A stretch of 16,542 nt of DNA from Hyphomicrobiales bacterium (GTDB lineage: Bacteria; Pseudomonadota; Alphaproteobacteria; Rhizobiales; Aestuariivirgaceae), in contig JAAURV010000033.1 in assembly GCA_012032065.1 (NCBI GenBank), positions 1 through 16,542 of the forward strand, in the 5' to 3' direction. Positions 13,995 through 16,542 of the stretch are shown piece after piece. Within the stretch, counting starts at the first letter, position 1. Each line of letters starts with the position of its first letter. Position numbers and translations under genes: made by a program. The notes under the pieces are model-generated. The model made no database searches and was not told the origin of the DNA. It saw nothing but the letters and a program-made list of their open reading frames with translations.

Positions 13995-16542
13995 GGAGGC
14001 GCTCGTTCTCCTTGTCGTGAAAATGCGGCGAGACGATCCGTGCACGGACAGTCTCGTTCTTGAGCGGGAAGGCGCAGACAATCTCCTTGCCCTCGTTCGT
14101 GAGCCCGCCTTGATAGAGCCCTAGCGCGATGTATTTCCCGAACACCGTCGACCATGTAACGGACGTGATGTAGCCCCGGCCATGACCCTTGATTTCGTCC
14201 TCCGCGGCAAACAGAATCGACCCGCCGCGCAGCTTCTTGTCCGCTTCAATTGGTTCGATGCCGACAAGACTCCAGCGCGCCGGCGACTGCAGGTTCTCGC
14301 GCTGACGCAGCTCGCGGCCCACAAATGCCTTGGACTTGCTCGCCATACGGCCAAGGCCGAGGTCATCCAGCGTATTGCGATGATCGAGTTCCAGTCCCGC
14401 CACATGGCCCTTCTCGATCCGCAGCGACGCCAGCGCTTCGAGGCCATATGGCCTGATGCCAAGCGGCGCCGCGGCGCTCAATAAATGTTCCCAGAGCGAG
14501 ACCGTGAATCCCGAGGGCACATGCACTTCATAAGCAAGTTCGCCCGAGAACGACAGCCGCATCAGCCGCACGGGCACGCCGTCATGGATGAGTTCGAGGC
14601 AGCCCATATGCGGCAGGTTCTCGTTCGAGACATTGGACTCTGGAAAGGCGAGATCGAGAGCATCCCGCGACTTTGGCCCCGATACCGCCATCGCCGCCCA
14701 TTCGTCGGTAAGCGAGGCAACCTGCACATTGAGACCGGTCCATTGCGTGTCAGCAGAAACTCCAGCCACGACATCGCTTCGCCCGCCTGCGCGGTGGTCG
14801 TCGTCATGTAGAAGCGCGTGCCGGAGAGCCGCGTTGTGGTGCCGTCGTCCAGCACGATGCCGTCATCGTTGAGCATCACGCCATAGCGGGCCTTGGCGAT
14901 GGGCAGTTTGGCGAAGCCGTTGACGTAAATCCGATCGAGAAACTCCGCCGCATCCGGGCCTTGTATGTCGATCTTGCCGAGCGTCGAGATATCGGCGAGG
15001 CCAACGCCCTGCCGCACCAGCTCCATTTCCTTCACATAAGCCGTCTCCGGAGAATTGCCGGCCCACGCATAATACCAGGCGCGCTGCCAGGGCCCGGCTT
15101 CGATGAATGTTGCGCCATTTGCCGCATGCCAGTCATGCAGCGGCGTGCGCCGCACGGGCCGGAAACGCGGACCGATCGAGCGCCCGGCAAGCGCGCCCAT
15201 GGTGAGCGGTGTGTAGGGCGGGCGGAACGTCGTGGTGCCCGCCTGTTCGATCGGAAGCCCGCGCAAGCCCGCCATGATCGCCAGCGCATTGATGTTGGAC
15301 GTCTTGCCCTGATCGGTGCCCATGCCGAGCGTCGTGTAGCGCTTCAAATGCTCGACCGATTGATAACCTTCCTGATGCGCGATCCTGATATCCGCCTCGG
15401 TCACGTCCGACTGGAAATCGACAAATGCCTTGCCCTTGCCAGCGGCGAACGATCCCCAGCTTGCTTCGATGCGATAGGGCGCATCCTCGCCAACTTCGGG
15501 CAGCGCGACCTCACGCTTCTTCTTGGCGAAGCCCGCTTGAGCCGCCGCGGCACGGCCTGCCTCGGCGCCTTGCGAGATCGCAGCTTTCAGTCCGAATTCG
15601 CCCGTCAATGCCCCTGCAACGAAGTGCGAAGCCGGCAAGGTCCCCGGCACGAAGCCCAAGATGCCGGGATCGTACACCGGCCTGACTCCGCCATGCGATG
15701 TAAGATGCACCGCGGGCGACCAGCCGCCGGACATTGCCACCACATCGCATTCGACAGTGGCGCTATGCGCGCCGCCAAGCCGCGCGGCCGAGACTTGCTT
15801 GTTGCCGGCAATGCCCGCGAGACCGGTGCGCGGAAACACCGCGATGCCGAGAGAGGCCGCTTTGGAAAGAAATTCGGGAGGAATGTCGGAGCGCCGATCC
15901 GCAACGATCACCGCCACGCCTTCGCCGGCAAGATCGAAGGCTGTCGAATAAGCCGTATCGTTGTTGGTGACGACGGTGGCGCGCTTGTTGGGCGCCACGC
16001 CAAAGCGATTGAGATAGCAGCGCACCGCCGATGCCAGCATGACGCCGGGCCGGTCGTTGTCGGGGAACACCAGCGGCCGCTCATGCGCGCCGGTGGCGAA
16101 CACGATCGTCTTTGCACGGAGCAATGTGAGGACTTCCCGCGCTTCGCCCCGCGCCGGATCGGGCTTCAGATGCGCGCGCCGCTCCTGCAGGAGCGCCAGA
16201 TTGCCATCGTAGATTCCTTGAACAGCGGTGCGGATGAACACCGAGGCCGAGTCGCTCAGTTCTCGAACCGCGTTCCGCCGCCATTCTTCCAGAGTCCCTT
16301 CCTTCTCCGAGAGCGCGCTTCCTCCCAGCTCGGTATCCAACTCCGCCACCACCGCGCGCGCGCCACTTCGCGCGGCAGCAAGTGCCGCCGCGAGTCCCGC
16401 TGGCCCGCTTCCCACGACCAGCACATCGCAGAACATATACCGCGTGTCGTAGCGTGCGGGATCGGGCTCCGGAGACGCCGCCCCCATGCCAGCCGCGCGG
16501 CGGATGAACGGCTCGTAGAACATCCATGAGCGCTTCGACGGC
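13987..16542 (-). CDS. soxA: Sarcosine oxidase alpha subunit, 5' end outside window, frame broken near 14750
   Basis: The large subunit of heterotetrameric sarcosine oxidase (usual length about 970-1000 residues; about 850 are present). The window begins in WMFYEPFIRRAAGMG, so roughly the first 150 residues, including the ferredoxin-like N-terminus, lie outside. The dinucleotide-binding motif CDVLVVGSGPAGLAAALAAA follows, then the Fer2_BFD-like and NAD-binding region (IVFATGAHERPLVFPDNDRPGVMLASAV). The C-terminal half is a GcvT-like folate domain (GKIDIQGPDAAEFLDRIYVN, FSGELAYEVHVPSG). After EAMSWLEFLL one base is missing (about 14749-14753), and the family sequence resumes in another frame as TQWTGLNVQVASLTDEWAAMAVSGPKSRD and runs to the stop at 13987. 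Likely a sequence error. It consumes the sarcosine produced by creatinase. Confidence 0.93.

Noticed and set aside
14961..16529. A 522-codon open frame antisense to soxA
   Set aside because: Arg/His-rich antisense shadow of a conserved gene, with no recognisable domain.
1..16542. CRISPR arrays, tRNA or rRNA genes, transposases, integrases
   Set aside because: No regular direct repeats, no cloverleaf or rRNA motifs, and no mobile-element proteins were seen on either strand.

Overview
The window is GC-rich and densely coded, and reads as an alphaproteobacterial chromosome segment, most likely Hyphomicrobiales (Rhizobiales)-like. The grounds are protein style (non-pyrrolysine MttB-family protein, heterotetrameric sarcosine oxidase, CHASE2 cyclase next to a FecR protein, DUF1194 proteins) and palindromic intergenic repeats. 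Finer taxonomy is not supportable from sequence reading alone. No rRNA, tRNA, CRISPR array, transposase or phage gene was seen.

Layout. Left (1-5000): the 3' part of an MttB-family methyltransferase, a class I SAM-dependent methyltransferase, two back-to-back palindromes, a DMT/EamA transporter on the minus strand with a long inverted repeat at its 5' end, and an amidase-signature hydrolase. Middle (5000-7800): a secreted DUF1194 (VWA-like) protein divergent from a periplasmic PCu(A)C copper chaperone, then moaA (molybdenum cofactor synthesis) divergent from a small secreted protein of unknown function. Right (7800-16542): a GcvA-like LysR regulator divergent from a clear creatinase, a CHASE2-class III adenylate cyclase convergent with a FecR-domain protein, a second DUF1194 protein divergent from fecR, and soxG plus most of soxA (sarcosine oxidase gamma and alpha) entering from the right edge.

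How they may work together. Creatinase turns creatine into sarcosine and urea. Sarcosine oxidase turns sarcosine into glycine, H2O2 and a folate-bound C1 unit. The GcvA-like regulator is well placed to control creatinase. The MttB-family protein at the left may act on another N-methylated amine, so the window flanks a methylamine/creatine catabolic theme. Between creatinase and sox lies what looks like an envelope-sensing module: CHASE2 cyclase, FecR and DUF1194.

Caveat. Five genes (DMT transporter, amidase, LysR, CHASE2 cyclase, soxA) contain seven single-base frame breaks, several at short homopolymers. The coding sense resumes in another frame with clear family similarity each time. I read these mainly as sequence or assembly errors and annotate the genes as whole loci, stating each break; real decay cannot be excluded.
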